From an uncultured Porphyromonadaceae bacterium (GTDB lineage: Bacteria; Bacteroidota; Bacteroidia; Bacteroidales; Muribaculaceae), in assembly GCA_947175265.1 (NCBI GenBank), contig CAMWMD010000002.1:62001-126000 (forward strand): DNA of 64,000 bases, in the 5' to 3' direction. Both the position numbers and the translations under genes were made by a program. Every line of letters starts with the position of its first letter. Position 1 is the stretch's first letter. Below the pieces are notes generated by a model. The model saw nothing but the letters and a program-made list of their open reading frames with translations, had not been told where the DNA came from and did not search any database. Shown here piece after piece: positions 1 through 8,954 of the stretch.

Positions 1-625
1 GTTGAGACTTAAGGATTTTAATATAAATCCTTTTCTAATCAATTATCTTGCAGCATTTCTTTGTGGGGACACGTCATCTCAATCTTTGGCGAAAGCCTTG
101 TTATATCCAAGAACATTAGGTACAAGTATAAATACAAGTTTTGGTCAGAATATACAGACGTTCATTTCCGGATTGGAACAAGTCACGGGTGGCGCATCAG
201 GAATAGAGGGTATTGATATAGAATTTATTGACGCGATAGATCATAGAAGAAAATATTGCCAATGTAAAGCAGGACCACAGACTATAAATAAGGATGATAT
301 CGCTACTATTTTCGGCCATTTCAAATATCTGTTGAATAAATCACGTTTAGATAAAATGGGTCTTCAGATTGATGATCTTATTGTTGGCGTGCTTTATGGA
401 ACTCCATCGGAATTGTCGGCTAATTATAAGGTCATAAACTCTCATTATCCAGTCTTTTGTGGAGCTGACTTTTGGGAACATCTTACAGGAGATAGAAGTT
501 TCTATTATCGTTTGTCAAAAGCATTTGGAGAAGTTGTGGAAGAGGAAAATATAAATGGAAGTAAGTTTATCAATGAAAAAGTTGAAGAACTTGCGCAAGA
601 AATTTCAGAAAGAGGGGGACTATGA
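1..625 (+). CDS. Type II restriction endonuclease, EcoO109I/PmeII-like (5' end cut by window)
   Basis: Probable PD-(D/E)XK restriction endonuclease that cuts DNA left unmethylated by the methyltransferase directly downstream. The visible part opens with an INPF block as in EcoO109I-type enzymes, followed by a YPR-LGTS segment, an IDAIDH stretch and a CKAG stretch that would supply the catalytic Asp and Lys, then LIVGVLYG and a DFWEHLTGD block near the C-terminus. This order matches my recollection of EcoO109I. The first readable codon is TTG at position 2, but the related enzyme has about 30 residues before the INPF block, so the true start is probably outside the window. Its stop overlaps the methyltransferase start (ATGA). 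The DNA is AT-rich relative to the following fmt-men genes, which fits acquisition by transfer. The family call rests on remembered similarity. Confidence 0.72.
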   Translation, partial: LRLKDFNINPFLINYLAAFLCGDTSSQSLAKALLYPRTLGTSINTSFGQNIQTFISGLEQVTGGASGIEGIDIEFIDAIDHRRKYCQCKAGPQTINKDDIATIFGHFKYLLNKSRLDKMGLQIDDLIVGVLYGTPSELSANYKVINSHYPVFCGADFWEHLTGDRSFYYRLSKAFGEVVEEENINGSKFINEKVEELAQEISERGGL

Positions 626-2445
626 CATTTGTATCTGAAAATAATTTAGCAGCCTTACTTGGAACCTCATCCTTAACGGTCAGAACATGGGGTAATAAGG
701 GAATTTACCCTAAAATTATGGATAAGAGTGGTATTCCAGGATTCAATATGGAGGATTTGAGGAATTTGCCGGAAGTTTCTTCAATGCTTGATAGTAAATG
801 GATAGAGGAAACCACAGTAACACCTTTACGAATTTATAATTCTATTGAACTTTTTGCAGGAGGGGGAGGTTTGGCTCTGGGTATGGAAAAATCAGGGTTC
901 AGGCATGTATTGCTGAATGAATTTGAAACCTCTGCTTGCAACACCTTGAGACTGAATCGTCCGGAATGGAATGTCGTAGAGGGAGATATAAGACATATAG
1001 ACTTTACTCCGCTGAAAGGAAAAATTGATTTTCTTTCAGGAGGATTTCCTTGTCAGGCTTTCTCTTTTGCAGGGAAACAAGGAGGATTTAACGATGTCAG
1101 AGGGACTTTATTCTTTGAATTAGCCCGAGCAGTAAAAGAGATTCAGCCGAGGGTATTTATGGCCGAGAATGTCAAAGGTATAGTGTCTCATGACAACGGA
1201 AAAACATTTGCCACAATATGTAATGTTATTGATGAACTGGGTTATACATTAATTACGCCACGGGTCATGAAGGCTATAATGTATATGGTACCTCAGAAGA
1301 GAGAACGTATTATTTTTCTTGCAATAAGAAAAGATTTGACGGAAGGCGTTGAATTTCATTGGCCTTCTCCATATAAGCGTATCCTGACACTTAGAGATGC
1401 ACTATTTAAAAGTGAGATATATAATTCTGATGTTCCTGTTTCTGAGGGAGCACGCTATCCAGAGAAGAAGAAAAAAGTTCTTGAGCAAGTACCTCCTGGT
1501 GGGGACTGGCGTAATCTTCCTGAACCGGTAGCCAAGGATTACATGGGGGGTAGTTGGGGACTTGGCGGAGGAAAGACAGGGATGGCGAGAAGATTGTCGT
1601 TAGATGAACCCAGTTTGACATTGACATGTGCACCTGCTCAAAAACAGACTGAAAGATGTCATCCGATAGAGACTCGTCCTCTTACAGTAAGAGAGTATGC
1701 AAGGATTCAGACATTTCCTGACGACTGGATGTTTTTCGGAACAATGTCGGATAAGTATAAGCAAATCGGAAATGCTGTGCCGGTTAACCTCGCATGGGCA
1801 ATTGGAAGGTCGATAATGCGACTGATGAATGATATAGAGGTTTTGCATCCGGGGGAGACGGCTGATTGTAATAGTGCGGTTGAGCAGATTATAAATAAGC
1901 AATCTCAATTGGTTGTGACCAAGAATAAAAAGAATCAGGTATCGGAAATTAAATCAAATTGCTACCAACTTGATATATTCTCTTTATTGGGAGAAACAAT
2001 AGATGAAAATTTTACATTAGCATCAGGTGAAGATACTGAGAAGTATGGAAATGACTGCAATTTCAGATTAAAGGGCGGAGAGTTAAAACAACCAAATGCT
2101 TTGGTGGCTTTAATACCTCCATCACTGAAAGAATCCTTTGAAGAGAGGAAAGGCAATTTTTACTTTTCAGGAAGAAAATTTCCATCTACTGTACCTTTAA
2201 GCAAATTATCATATTTCATACCATATATTAAAGGTAAGGGTATAAAGGATATTTACGGTATATCCAAGATTCGCATAGGTACACGGGATGGAAATAAACC
2301 TAAAGAATGTAGTAAGGATTTGCGTCTAAATTTCGAATTGTTCTTTCTGGGAAGTCTGTTTAACGATTATAAGAATGAAAATCTGAAAATATGGAATACC
2401 TTTAGTATTGCAGAAATATCAGATGATGAAATAGTAAGAGTATGA
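622..2445 (+). CDS. DNA (cytosine-5-)-methyltransferase with N-terminal helix-turn-helix
   Basis: Transfers a methyl group from S-adenosylmethionine to C5 of cytosine, protecting host DNA from the partner nuclease. Residues 1-60 look like a MerR-type helix-turn-helix (LLGTSSLTVRTWGNKG). The catalytic domain follows: motif I ELFAGGGG from about residue 76, motif IV with the PCQ nucleophile Cys144, motif VI ENV at 182-184, motif VIII QKRERIIF, and motifs IX-X ending in KQIGNAVP near residue 385. About 200 residues follow motif X, longer than a minimal C5 methyltransferase. By analogy with M.SsoII-type enzymes the N-terminal domain could repress the operon; that is inference. The start overlaps the nuclease stop by 4 bases and the stop overlaps the fmt start by 4 bases. 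Confidence 0.93.
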   Translation: MTFVSENNLAALLGTSSLTVRTWGNKGIYPKIMDKSGIPGFNMEDLRNLPEVSSMLDSKWIEETTVTPLRIYNSIELFAGGGGLALGMEKSGFRHVLLNEFETSACNTLRLNRPEWNVVEGDIRHIDFTPLKGKIDFLSGGFPCQAFSFAGKQGGFNDVRGTLFFELARAVKEIQPRVFMAENVKGIVSHDNGKTFATICNVIDELGYTLITPRVMKAIMYMVPQKRERIIFLAIRKDLTEGVEFHWPSPYKRILTLRDALFKSEIYNSDVPVSEGARYPEKKKKVLEQVPPGGDWRNLPEPVAKDYMGGSWGLGGGKTGMARRLSLDEPSLTLTCAPAQKQTERCHPIETRPLTVREYARIQTFPDDWMFFGTMSDKYKQIGNAVPVNLAWAIGRSIMRLMNDIEVLHPGETADCNSAVEQIINKQSQLVVTKNKKNQVSEIKSNCYQLDIFSLLGETIDENFTLASGEDTEKYGNDCNFRLKGGELKQPNALVALIPPSLKESFEERKGNFYFSGRKFPSTVPLSKLSYFIPYIKGKGIKDIYGISKIRIGTRDGNKPKECSKDLRLNFELFFLGSLFNDYKNENLKIWNTFSIAEISDDEIVRV

Positions 2446-3383
2446 AGATAGTATTTTTTGGAACACCGGAATTTGCAGTGGCATCTTTGAGTCGGCTTCT
2501 TGATGAGGGAGCCGATGTGGCGGCCGTAGTGACAATGCCTGATAAGATTGCCGGGCGTGGCCATAAATTGATTCAGAGTGATGTCAAGAAGTTTGCTGTT
2601 GAAAAGGGTTTGCCTGTATTGCAACCCGAAAAACTCAAGAATCCTGAATTTATAGAGCAACTCCGGAATATCGGTGCTGATTTATTCATCGTCATCGCTT
2701 TCAGGATGCTGCCCGAGGTGGTATGGAGTATGCCCCGACTCGGCACGTTCAATCTTCATGCTTCATTGCTTCCAAAATATCGTGGAGCCGCGCCGATCAA
2801 CTGGGCTGTTATCAACGGAGAGAAAGAAACCGGAGTGACCACCTTCTTCTTGAAGCACGAAATAGACACCGGAGATGTAATCGAACAGAAGAGCATAGAG
2901 ATCAAGCCTTCAGATAATGTAGGCGACGTGCACGACCGCCTAATGGAACTTGGGGCGGAAATGGTGGCACACACCGTCCGTGAGATTGAGGCCGGGAGAG
3001 TCAATCCTGTTCCTCAGCCCGAGGGAGAGTTCACTCCGGCTCCGAAAATCTATAAAGACACCTGTCGTATCGATTGGTCACAACCGGCTGAGAAGATACA
3101 TAATCTTGTGAGAGGTCTCTCTCCATATCCTGCTGCATGGTCTGTTATGACGGAAGAGCGTAACCCGGATTCCATTTTAGATGTGAAGATTTATGAGACC
3201 GCCATTACCCCGTCATCAAAGGTGAGGACGCTTCTCCCGGGAGAAGTGGAGGTGACAAAGGATAATCTGTATGTCGGCACCTCCGATACTCCTCTTGAGA
3301 TCTTATCCCTTCAGCTTGCAGGAAAGAAAAGAATGGATGCCTCGGCATTTCTCCGGGGTTGCCGACCCTTGAAATTCTTATGA
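2442..3383 (+). CDS. fmt: Methionyl-tRNA formyltransferase
   Basis: Formylates Met-tRNA-fMet using 10-formyltetrahydrofolate, giving the initiator tRNA for translation. The 313-residue length is typical. The N-terminal FFGTPEFA begins the formyltransferase fold, the core carries FNLHASLLPKYRGAAPIN with the catalytic His, and an EIDTGD motif supplies the catalytic Asp. A C-terminal OB-like domain follows, with RIDW and the SPYPAAW region. The ATG overlaps the stop of the methyltransferase and the gene ends in another ATGA overlap with menD, so the restriction-modification genes abut a translationally coupled fmt-menD pair. The cognate initiator tRNA gene lies about 39 kb away in the same window. 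Identification is secure. Confidence 0.97.
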   Translation: MKIVFFGTPEFAVASLSRLLDEGADVAAVVTMPDKIAGRGHKLIQSDVKKFAVEKGLPVLQPEKLKNPEFIEQLRNIGADLFIVIAFRMLPEVVWSMPRLGTFNLHASLLPKYRGAAPINWAVINGEKETGVTTFFLKHEIDTGDVIEQKSIEIKPSDNVGDVHDRLMELGAEMVAHTVREIEAGRVNPVPQPEGEFTPAPKIYKDTCRIDWSQPAEKIHNLVRGLSPYPAAWSVMTEERNPDSILDVKIYETAITPSSKVRTLLPGEVEVTKDNLYVGTSDTPLEILSLQLAGKKRMDASAFLRGCRPLKFL

Positions 3384-5089
3384 TGGATACCGAAAAGATA
3401 TTCTGCTCCATCCTCATGGATGTGATGGCCGCACACGGGGTGAGGGACGTGGTGTGTTCACCCGGCACACGCAACGCTCCCCTGTTGATAGCCGTGGCCG
3501 CGAGGAAAGAGTTTAAGACCCATGTTGTCATTGATGAACGCTCCGCCGCATTCATGGCCCTCGGTATGGCAACGGTGAGTCGTAAGCCCGTCATGCTTAT
3601 ATGCACTTCCGGCACGGCACTGCTTAACTATTCTCCAGCCGTGGCGGAGGCTTTCTATCAGTCAGTGCCCCTGATTGTGGTATCGGCAGATCGGCCGGGA
3701 CAATGGATAGATCAGGATGATTCCCAGACTTTACGTCAATTTGAGGCTCTTTCCAATTTCGTAAAGAAGAGTTACGAGATGCCCTCTTCGGGGGAAGATG
3801 ATGCGGAGATGAGATGGTTTGCCAACAGAATCTGCAATGATGCGGCGATAGAGGCTCTTTCGGGAAGACAGGGACCTGTACACATCAACTTCCCTCTGGG
3901 TGGTGACCTCGGCAAGAAGAGAGAGAAAATCGATTCTAAAGAGAGGATAATAGATATTCTCAGTGCTGAAGGATTTGTGAACAAGGAGATTATAAAGGAA
4001 TTGGCACGGGAAATGGCCGGGAAGAAAGTGATGTTCGTCGCCGGCTTCATGCCTCCGTCAGCCCGTATGAACAGGGCTGTGGCTGAATTGTGTGCATTGC
4101 CCAACGTGGTTCCCTTTTGCGAGACACTCTCAAATCTGCATATCGGGAACAGAGCCACTGATGTGGATGCCGTGTTGACTGCCTATCACCGCAAGGATTT
4201 GGAAACATACGCCCCTGATCTCATCATATCCGTAGGCGGGGCTCTCGTATCGAGAATGCTCAAGGAGTATCTGCGCAATAATAGGGCCACTGCGGAACAT
4301 TGGACTGTAGGATTCCAACGCACTACCGTAGATTGCTTCATGTCGCTTACCAAGCGTATAGAAACGGAGCCTGCGAGGTTCATACATCAACTCGCAAAAG
4401 CGGCTGGAAAATATGTGGATACCCGAGTCAGCAGTTATGCAGCGGAGTGGAGTGAACTGCGCTGTGCTGCGGAGAAGATAAAATCAGAGTATGTGGAACA
4501 GGTTGGCTGGAGTGAACTCAGGGCCTTCCGCGTGATTCTCTCATCACTGACAGACAGGGTCAATCTTTTCCTCTCGAATGGCACCACTGTGAGATATGCC
4601 CAGATTTCAGGATGTTATTCCGCTCATGCCTCATACTGCAACAGGGGAGTGTCCGGCATAGACGGTTCGGCCTCAACCGCTGTAGGTGGAGCGATAGCGT
4701 ACGGAAAGGAAACAGTCCTGATTACTGGAGATATGTCTATGGCTTACGATGTAAATGCCCTCTCACTCCCGGAAGTGCCCGACGGCATGAAAATAATTGT
4801 CATCGACAACCGGGGAGGGGGAATATTCCGCTTCATCTCCACTACGTCAGGTCTGGAAGAGAGGGAGCAATATTTCTGTGCATCACCCCGTCTCCCACTC
4901 AGACATCTTGCTGAAGGTTACGGCTGGCACTATGATGAGGTATCCTCGGAAGAGGAACTATCTGAAAAGTTACCCGCTTTTCTACGCTATCCGTCAAAAG
5001 GGATTCTTAATGTGTCATGCCCTCCGGAATACAGTGCTGAGGTGCTGAAAAATTATTTCCGGGCAAAGGATATCTCTAAAGACCGTTAG
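3380..5089 (+). CDS. menD: 2-succinyl-5-enolpyruvyl-6-hydroxy-3-cyclohexene-1-carboxylate synthase
   Basis: Thiamine-diphosphate enzyme joining isochorismate and 2-oxoglutarate in menaquinone synthesis. The N-terminal Pyr domain shows SPGTRNAPL and the DERSAAF segment with the glutamate that activates the cofactor; the C-terminal domain shows the metal/diphosphate-binding ITGDMSMAYD stretch followed by VIDNRGGGIF. I start the gene at ATG 3380, which overlaps the fmt stop (ATGATG), giving 569 residues; an in-frame TTG seven codons earlier lies inside fmt and is less likely. It leads the series menD-menB-menC-menE. menF and menH are not visible in the window. Confidence 0.97.
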   Translation: MMDTEKIFCSILMDVMAAHGVRDVVCSPGTRNAPLLIAVAARKEFKTHVVIDERSAAFMALGMATVSRKPVMLICTSGTALLNYSPAVAEAFYQSVPLIVVSADRPGQWIDQDDSQTLRQFEALSNFVKKSYEMPSSGEDDAEMRWFANRICNDAAIEALSGRQGPVHINFPLGGDLGKKREKIDSKERIIDILSAEGFVNKEIIKELAREMAGKKVMFVAGFMPPSARMNRAVAELCALPNVVPFCETLSNLHIGNRATDVDAVLTAYHRKDLETYAPDLIISVGGALVSRMLKEYLRNNRATAEHWTVGFQRTTVDCFMSLTKRIETEPARFIHQLAKAAGKYVDTRVSSYAAEWSELRCAAEKIKSEYVEQVGWSELRAFRVILSSLTDRVNLFLSNGTTVRYAQISGCYSAHASYCNRGVSGIDGSASTAVGGAIAYGKETVLITGDMSMAYDVNALSLPEVPDGMKIIVIDNRGGGIFRFISTTSGLEEREQYFCASPRLPLRHLAEGYGWHYDEVSSEEELSEKLPAFLRYPSKGILNVSCPPEYSAEVLKNYFRAKDISKDR

Positions 5090-5191
5090 AGATAAACTTT
5101 CAGCGCGTAGCACGATTAAGGTTTTCAGTCTGTTTTAGATGACTGAATACACATCCACACGATATCAAACCAGTAAATAAATTTTCTCAGA
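5090..5191 (+). other. menD-menB intergenic with small hairpin
   Basis: A 102-base gap, larger than the other junctions of the men series. It contains a short inverted repeat, TTCAGTC at 5124-5130 and GACTGAA at 5141-5147, without a T tract. I see no convincing TAnnTTTG promoter element here, so read-through from menD is the simplest reading. Confidence 0.4.
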
Positions 5192-6007
5192 ATGTATAAT
5201 TGGAAAACAATAAAGGAGTATACCGATATCCTCTTCGAGGAATTTGAAGGTATTGCGAAGATAACAATCAATCGTCCGAAAGTATATAATGCTTTTCGTC
5301 CGCTCACAAACCGTGAGATGCTTGATGCCATGGCGATATGTCGTGAACGCCCCGATATTAGGGTAGTGGTGCTGACTGGAGCCGGCGACAAGGCTTTCTG
5401 CAGCGGCGGTGACCAGAATGCCAAAGGTAGGGGCGGCTACGTAGATTCAGACGGAGTGCCCCGTCTGAACGTGCTTGAGTTGCATCACGCCATACGCTCA
5501 CTCCCGAAACCTGTCATAGCCATGGTGAACGGTTACTCTATCGGTGGAGGAAACGTGCTGAATGTGGTATGCGATCTCTCAATCGCATCAGATAACGCAC
5601 GTTTCGGACAGACAGGTCCGAAAGTGGGAAGTTTCGATGCCGGTTTCGGCTCCTCTTATCTTGCCAGATGTGTAGGGCAGAAGAAGGCGAGGGAGATATG
5701 GTTCCTGTGCCGTCAGTACACGGCCGAGGAGGCTTTGGAGATGGGTATGGTCAACAAGGTGGTGCCGTTCGACCGTCTTGAGGATGAAGTGGTGGATTGG
5801 TGTCGCACAATAATGAAACGTTCACCTTTGGCGATACGAATGATCAAACGTGGTCTAAATGCCGAACTTGACGGCCAGGCCGGTCTTATGGAATTTGCCG
5901 GTGATGCCACATTGATGTATTATCTCATGGATGAGGCCCAGGAGGGAAAGAATGCCTTTCTGGAGAAACGCGACCCGGATTTTGACCAATTCCCTAAATT
6001 CCCCTGA
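5192..6007 (+). CDS. menB: 1,4-dihydroxy-2-naphthoyl-CoA synthase
   Basis: Crotonase-fold enzyme that closes the naphthoquinone ring from o-succinylbenzoyl-CoA. The 271-residue length is normal. Visible signatures are the CoA oxyanion-hole segment AFCSGGDQ, the [10 protein letters not shown] loop, and [15 protein letters not shown], which is typical of MenB and separates it from ordinary enoyl-CoA hydratases; the FLEKRDPDF tail is also MenB-like. Its stop and the menC ATG share one base (TGATG), indicating translational coupling. It sits out of reaction order, before menC and menE. Confidence 0.97.
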   Translation: MYNWKTIKEYTDILFEEFEGIAKITINRPKVYNAFRPLTNREMLDAMAICRERPDIRVVVLTGAGDKAFCSGGDQNAKGRGGYVDSDGVPRLNVLELHHAIRSLPKPVIAMVNGYSIGGGNVLNVVCDLSIASDNARFGQTGPKVGSFDAGFGSSYLARCVGQKKAREIWFLCRQYTAEEALEMGMVNKVVPFDRLEDEVVDWCRTIMKRSPLAIRMIKRGLNAELDGQAGLMEFAGDATLMYYLMDEAQEGKNAFLEKRDPDFDQFPKFP

Positions 6008-7068
6008 TGATGAGATTTTCTTTTGCTCCATACCTGCTTGATTTCAAGGAGCCGGGAGGAACGTCAAGAGGAGTAATGACCGAAAAGCCTACCTTTCTGG
6101 TCAAGGTCTTTGATGAGAATGACCCTTCCCGATTCGGGATAGGGGAGGCTGCCGTCTTCCCGGGGCTGTCGCCGGAGGCAGATGGTAACTATGTGTGGAA
6201 ACTCACCGAGGTGTTGGCAAATATCGCAATCGGAAAGGGAACCGACCTGTCACGCCATTCATCAATCCAGTTCGGCCTTGAACAGGCATTGTTCGATTTC
6301 TCAAATGGATGCAAGGGTATATATTTCCCTACTGCATTCACGGAGGGGAAATCGGAAATTGAGATCAACGGGCTGGTATGGATGGGTGAATTCGATAAGA
6401 TGATCGAACGCATCGAATCAAAAATGGCAGATGGATTCCATTGTCTGAAATTGAAAATAGGAGCCATAGACTGGAAGAAGGAGGTGGAGATGATAGAATA
6501 TGTGCGTAAGAGATTCTCATCGTCCGAACTCATGATAAGGGTAGATGCAAACGGGGGTTTCTCTATGGAGAATGCCCTTCCGCGTCTCAAAAGGCTTGCC
6601 GATCTTGATGTGCATTCGATAGAGCAGCCCATCCCGGCCGGGAATCCGGAGATGATGGCATTCCTGTGCTCGGTGTCGCCTTTGCCGATTGCCTTAGATG
6701 AGGAACTCATCGGGAAAGCCACTACAGAGGAGAGGGTCGCTTTGCTCGATACGGTGAAACCGGCTTACATCATTCTGAAGCCGGCACTCTGCGGCGGTTT
6801 CTCAGGTGGCGGCGAATGGATAGAACTGGCAAACGATAGAGGTATCGGCTGGTGGGTTACCTCCGCATTGGAATCCAACGTAGGACTCAACGCCATAGCC
6901 CAATGGACCGCATTCATGAAAGCGGAGGGCCCACAAGGGCTTGGCACGGGTGGTGTGTTTACCAATAATTTTATCACCCCCGTGGGTCTTGAGGGCGACC
7001 GTCTGCATTTCAATCCCTCGCAGCCGTTGGATTATTCCCAATTCAACGACCTAAAATGGCATTATTGA
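6007..7068 (+). CDS. menC: o-succinylbenzoate synthase
   Basis: Enolase-superfamily dehydratase converting SHCHC to o-succinylbenzoate. The sequence shows the barrel motifs in order: LKLKIG with the catalytic KxK lysine, RVDANGGF and SIEQPI metal ligands, ALDEELIG, and the second catalytic lysine in IILKPALCGG. Length (353 residues) is normal. The start is ATG 6007 or the adjacent ATG 6010; the first overlaps the menB stop by one base. It is followed after 9 bases by menE. Confidence 0.95.
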   Translation: MMRFSFAPYLLDFKEPGGTSRGVMTEKPTFLVKVFDENDPSRFGIGEAAVFPGLSPEADGNYVWKLTEVLANIAIGKGTDLSRHSSIQFGLEQALFDFSNGCKGIYFPTAFTEGKSEIEINGLVWMGEFDKMIERIESKMADGFHCLKLKIGAIDWKKEVEMIEYVRKRFSSSELMIRVDANGGFSMENALPRLKRLADLDVHSIEQPIPAGNPEMMAFLCSVSPLPIALDEELIGKATTEERVALLDTVKPAYIILKPALCGGFSGGGEWIELANDRGIGWWVTSALESNVGLNAIAQWTAFMKAEGPQGLGTGGVFTNNFITPVGLEGDRLHFNPSQPLDYSQFNDLKWHY

Positions 7069-7077
7069 TATCAGGTT

Positions 7078-8046
7078 ATGACATTTGAAGAATTTTTTGA
7101 GGAGTGGCGTAATGCCACTCCTTATATAATGGCCCATACGTCAGGTTCCACCGGAGAACCTAAGGATATCCTCCTTACCAAGGAATTCGTAAGGAGAAGC
7201 GCGTTGCGTACAAACCGCTTTTTCGGAATAGATAAGGGGAGCCGTCTACATTCCTGTGTCGCGGCTGACTATATAGGTGGGAAGATGATGGCGGTAAGGT
7301 CAGATATCGCATCCTGCATGTTCACCCATGAGACACCGAGCAACCGTCCGTTGGCAGGGATAGTGAAAAGCGAGGAGATTACCCTTCTTGCGGTCGTTCC
7401 CTCACAGATGATCCATATACTCGATAATATTCGTGAAATGCCTTTAATCCGTAATGTGCTGATAGGAGGGGCGGCCATACCCTTTGAGTTGAGGAGAAGG
7501 ATAGCGTCTTCCGGGCTGAACGCATACGAAAGTTACGGCATGACGGAGACCGCCTCCCATATAGCATTGAGAAAAGTTGAGGAGGAGGAGGGATTGTTCG
7601 TGCCGTTGGAAGGGATTCGCGTCTCGACTGATTCCAGAGGATGCCTGGTCATAGACTTTGAGCAGGGGATGCACTTCACCACAAACGATATGGCAGCGTT
7701 GGAAGGTGAGGGGTTCAAGATAACGGGGAGATACGACAACGTGATAGTCACAGGAGGTAAAAAGGTAAGTCCGGAAGCGGTGGAAAGAAAGATTTCACAT
7801 CTGTTCAGAGGAGATATAATGATTGGTTCGGAACCGGATTCCAAATGGGGGGAGCAGGTGATTCTTATGGCTGAGGAAAAGGAGCCTCAGGAGGGTGTGG
7901 AGTCAATCATGAAGGCGATGAGGAGTGAACTTGAAAGGTGGGAAATGCCGAAGAATATTAAATGGGGAACGCGGCTTCCGCGCACCCCTAACGGGAAGAT
8001 ATTACGCAATAAGAGAGCCAAAGAGGAAAAAATGGCAGATAAGTAG
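7078..8046 (+). CDS. menE: o-succinylbenzoate-CoA ligase (short form)
   Basis: AMP-forming acyl-CoA synthetase activating o-succinylbenzoate. Adenylation motifs are present in order: TSGSTGEPK, ESYGMTETA, ITGRYDNVIVTGGKKVSPE and the C-terminal PRTPNGKILRN with the catalytic lysine. At 322 residues it is clearly shorter than the roughly 450-residue E. coli enzyme; the N-terminal region before the P-loop is only about 20 residues. No frameshift is visible and the A3-A10 motifs are intact, so I read it as a compact functional enzyme, as in other Bacteroidetes. It is the last gene of the menaquinone series. Confidence 0.9.
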   Translation: MTFEEFFEEWRNATPYIMAHTSGSTGEPKDILLTKEFVRRSALRTNRFFGIDKGSRLHSCVAADYIGGKMMAVRSDIASCMFTHETPSNRPLAGIVKSEEITLLAVVPSQMIHILDNIREMPLIRNVLIGGAAIPFELRRRIASSGLNAYESYGMTETASHIALRKVEEEEGLFVPLEGIRVSTDSRGCLVIDFEQGMHFTTNDMAALEGEGFKITGRYDNVIVTGGKKVSPEAVERKISHLFRGDIMIGSEPDSKWGEQVILMAEEKEPQEGVESIMKAMRSELERWEMPKNIKWGTRLPRTPNGKILRNKRAKEEKMADK

Positions 8047-8064
8047 GTAAAAATGGTATATAAG

Positions 8065-8096
8065 TTTTTATGTTTAAAAAAAATGTTATAAATTTG
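8065..8096 (+). promoter_or_regulatory. Candidate promoter of the Crp/Fnr gene
   Basis: A perfect -7 element TAAATTTG lies at 8089-8096. The matching -33 position (8065-8068) reads TTTT, one mismatch to TTTG, with a 20-base spacer. Predicted transcription starts about 55-60 bases before the ATG at 8157. Confidence 0.55.
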
Positions 8097-8156
8097 TGTT
8101 GTGAAACATAAAAATTTGCAAGTTTCCATATCCCGTAACCATTCTCTTGGACTGAA

Positions 8157-8858
8157 ATGTTAAGAAAGAGCACTTTGGAGCAAATAATAAGTGAGGATCT
8201 ATCCGACTTATGGAATATTCTGTCAGCAGAGGAGAAGCGAACCGTGACGGATCACTTCACAATTTCCCATTACAAGAAGGGACAGATTATTTATGCCGAA
8301 CAGGAGGAGCCGGAGAACCTGTGGTGTCTGCTCAAGGGTAAGGTGAAGATGTATAAGAGCGGGGTGGGCGACAGGGTCCAGATTCTCCGTCTTTATCGCC
8401 CCGTCCAGTATTTTGGCTACCGCGCCTATTTTGCCAATGAGAATTATGTGTCGACATGTGCGGCGTTTGAAGCATCTGTCCTGGGCAGTATCCCTCTGAA
8501 AATAGTTGAGAATCTTATCCGGAACAATAATGATCTGGCTATGTTCTTCATCCATGAGCTGTCAAGGAATCTCGGAGGCTCCGACACAAAGATTGTGAAT
8601 CTCACACAGAAGCATATCCGTGGCCGTCTCGCTGAGGCATTGCTCCTCCTCGCCGACAATTATGGCCTTGAGGATGACGACGCAACCCTGAAAATATATC
8701 TCAGCCGCGAGGATCTCGCCAATCTCTCCAACATGACAACTTCTAACGCTATCCGCACTTTGACGGCTTTCATGACTGAGAAACTTATTCTTGTAGACGG
8801 TCGTCGCATACGTCTTCTCAACGAACCTCAACTCCGCAAGATTTCGAAATTCGGGTAA
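8157..8858 (+). CDS. Crp/Fnr family transcriptional regulator
   Basis: Predicted DNA-binding regulator with an N-terminal cyclic-nucleotide-binding-like beta-roll (about residues 20-140; YKKGQIIYAEQEEPENLW and LLKGKVKMY) and a C-terminal winged helix (about 160-225; LSREDLANLSNMTTSNAIRTL as recognition region). There is no Fnr-type cysteine cluster at the N-terminus, so an iron-sulfur oxygen sensor is not supported. The ligand is unknown. It has its own promoter and ends at a bidirectional terminator. Targets cannot be read from the sequence; proximity to menaquinone and glycogen genes is only suggestive. Confidence 0.9.
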   Translation: MLRKSTLEQIISEDLSDLWNILSAEEKRTVTDHFTISHYKKGQIIYAEQEEPENLWCLLKGKVKMYKSGVGDRVQILRLYRPVQYFGYRAYFANENYVSTCAAFEASVLGSIPLKIVENLIRNNNDLAMFFIHELSRNLGGSDTKIVNLTQKHIRGRLAEALLLLADNYGLEDDDATLKIYLSREDLANLSNMTTSNAIRTLTAFMTEKLILVDGRRIRLLNEPQLRKISKFG

Positions 8859-8909
8859 TGGTCTAAAATCTCTTTCAACAACTCCCTTATAAAAGGAATG
8901 ATAAAAAAT

Positions 8910-8938
8910 GCAGCCTGACGGTTTTCCCCTCAGGCTGC
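8910..8938. terminator. Bidirectional terminator between Crp/Fnr gene and GH57 gene
   Basis: Inverted repeat GCAGCCTGA (8910-8918) and TCAGGCTGC (8930-8938), flanked by an A run on the left and ATTTAT on the right. It serves the convergent plus-strand regulator and the minus-strand glycogen genes. Confidence 0.8.
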
Positions 8939-8954
8939 ATTTATATTGAGTCGA

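Noticed and set aside
7078-8046. menE as truncated pseudogene
   Set aside because: Short but with all adenylation motifs and no frameshift; compact MenE proteins are usual in this phylum.
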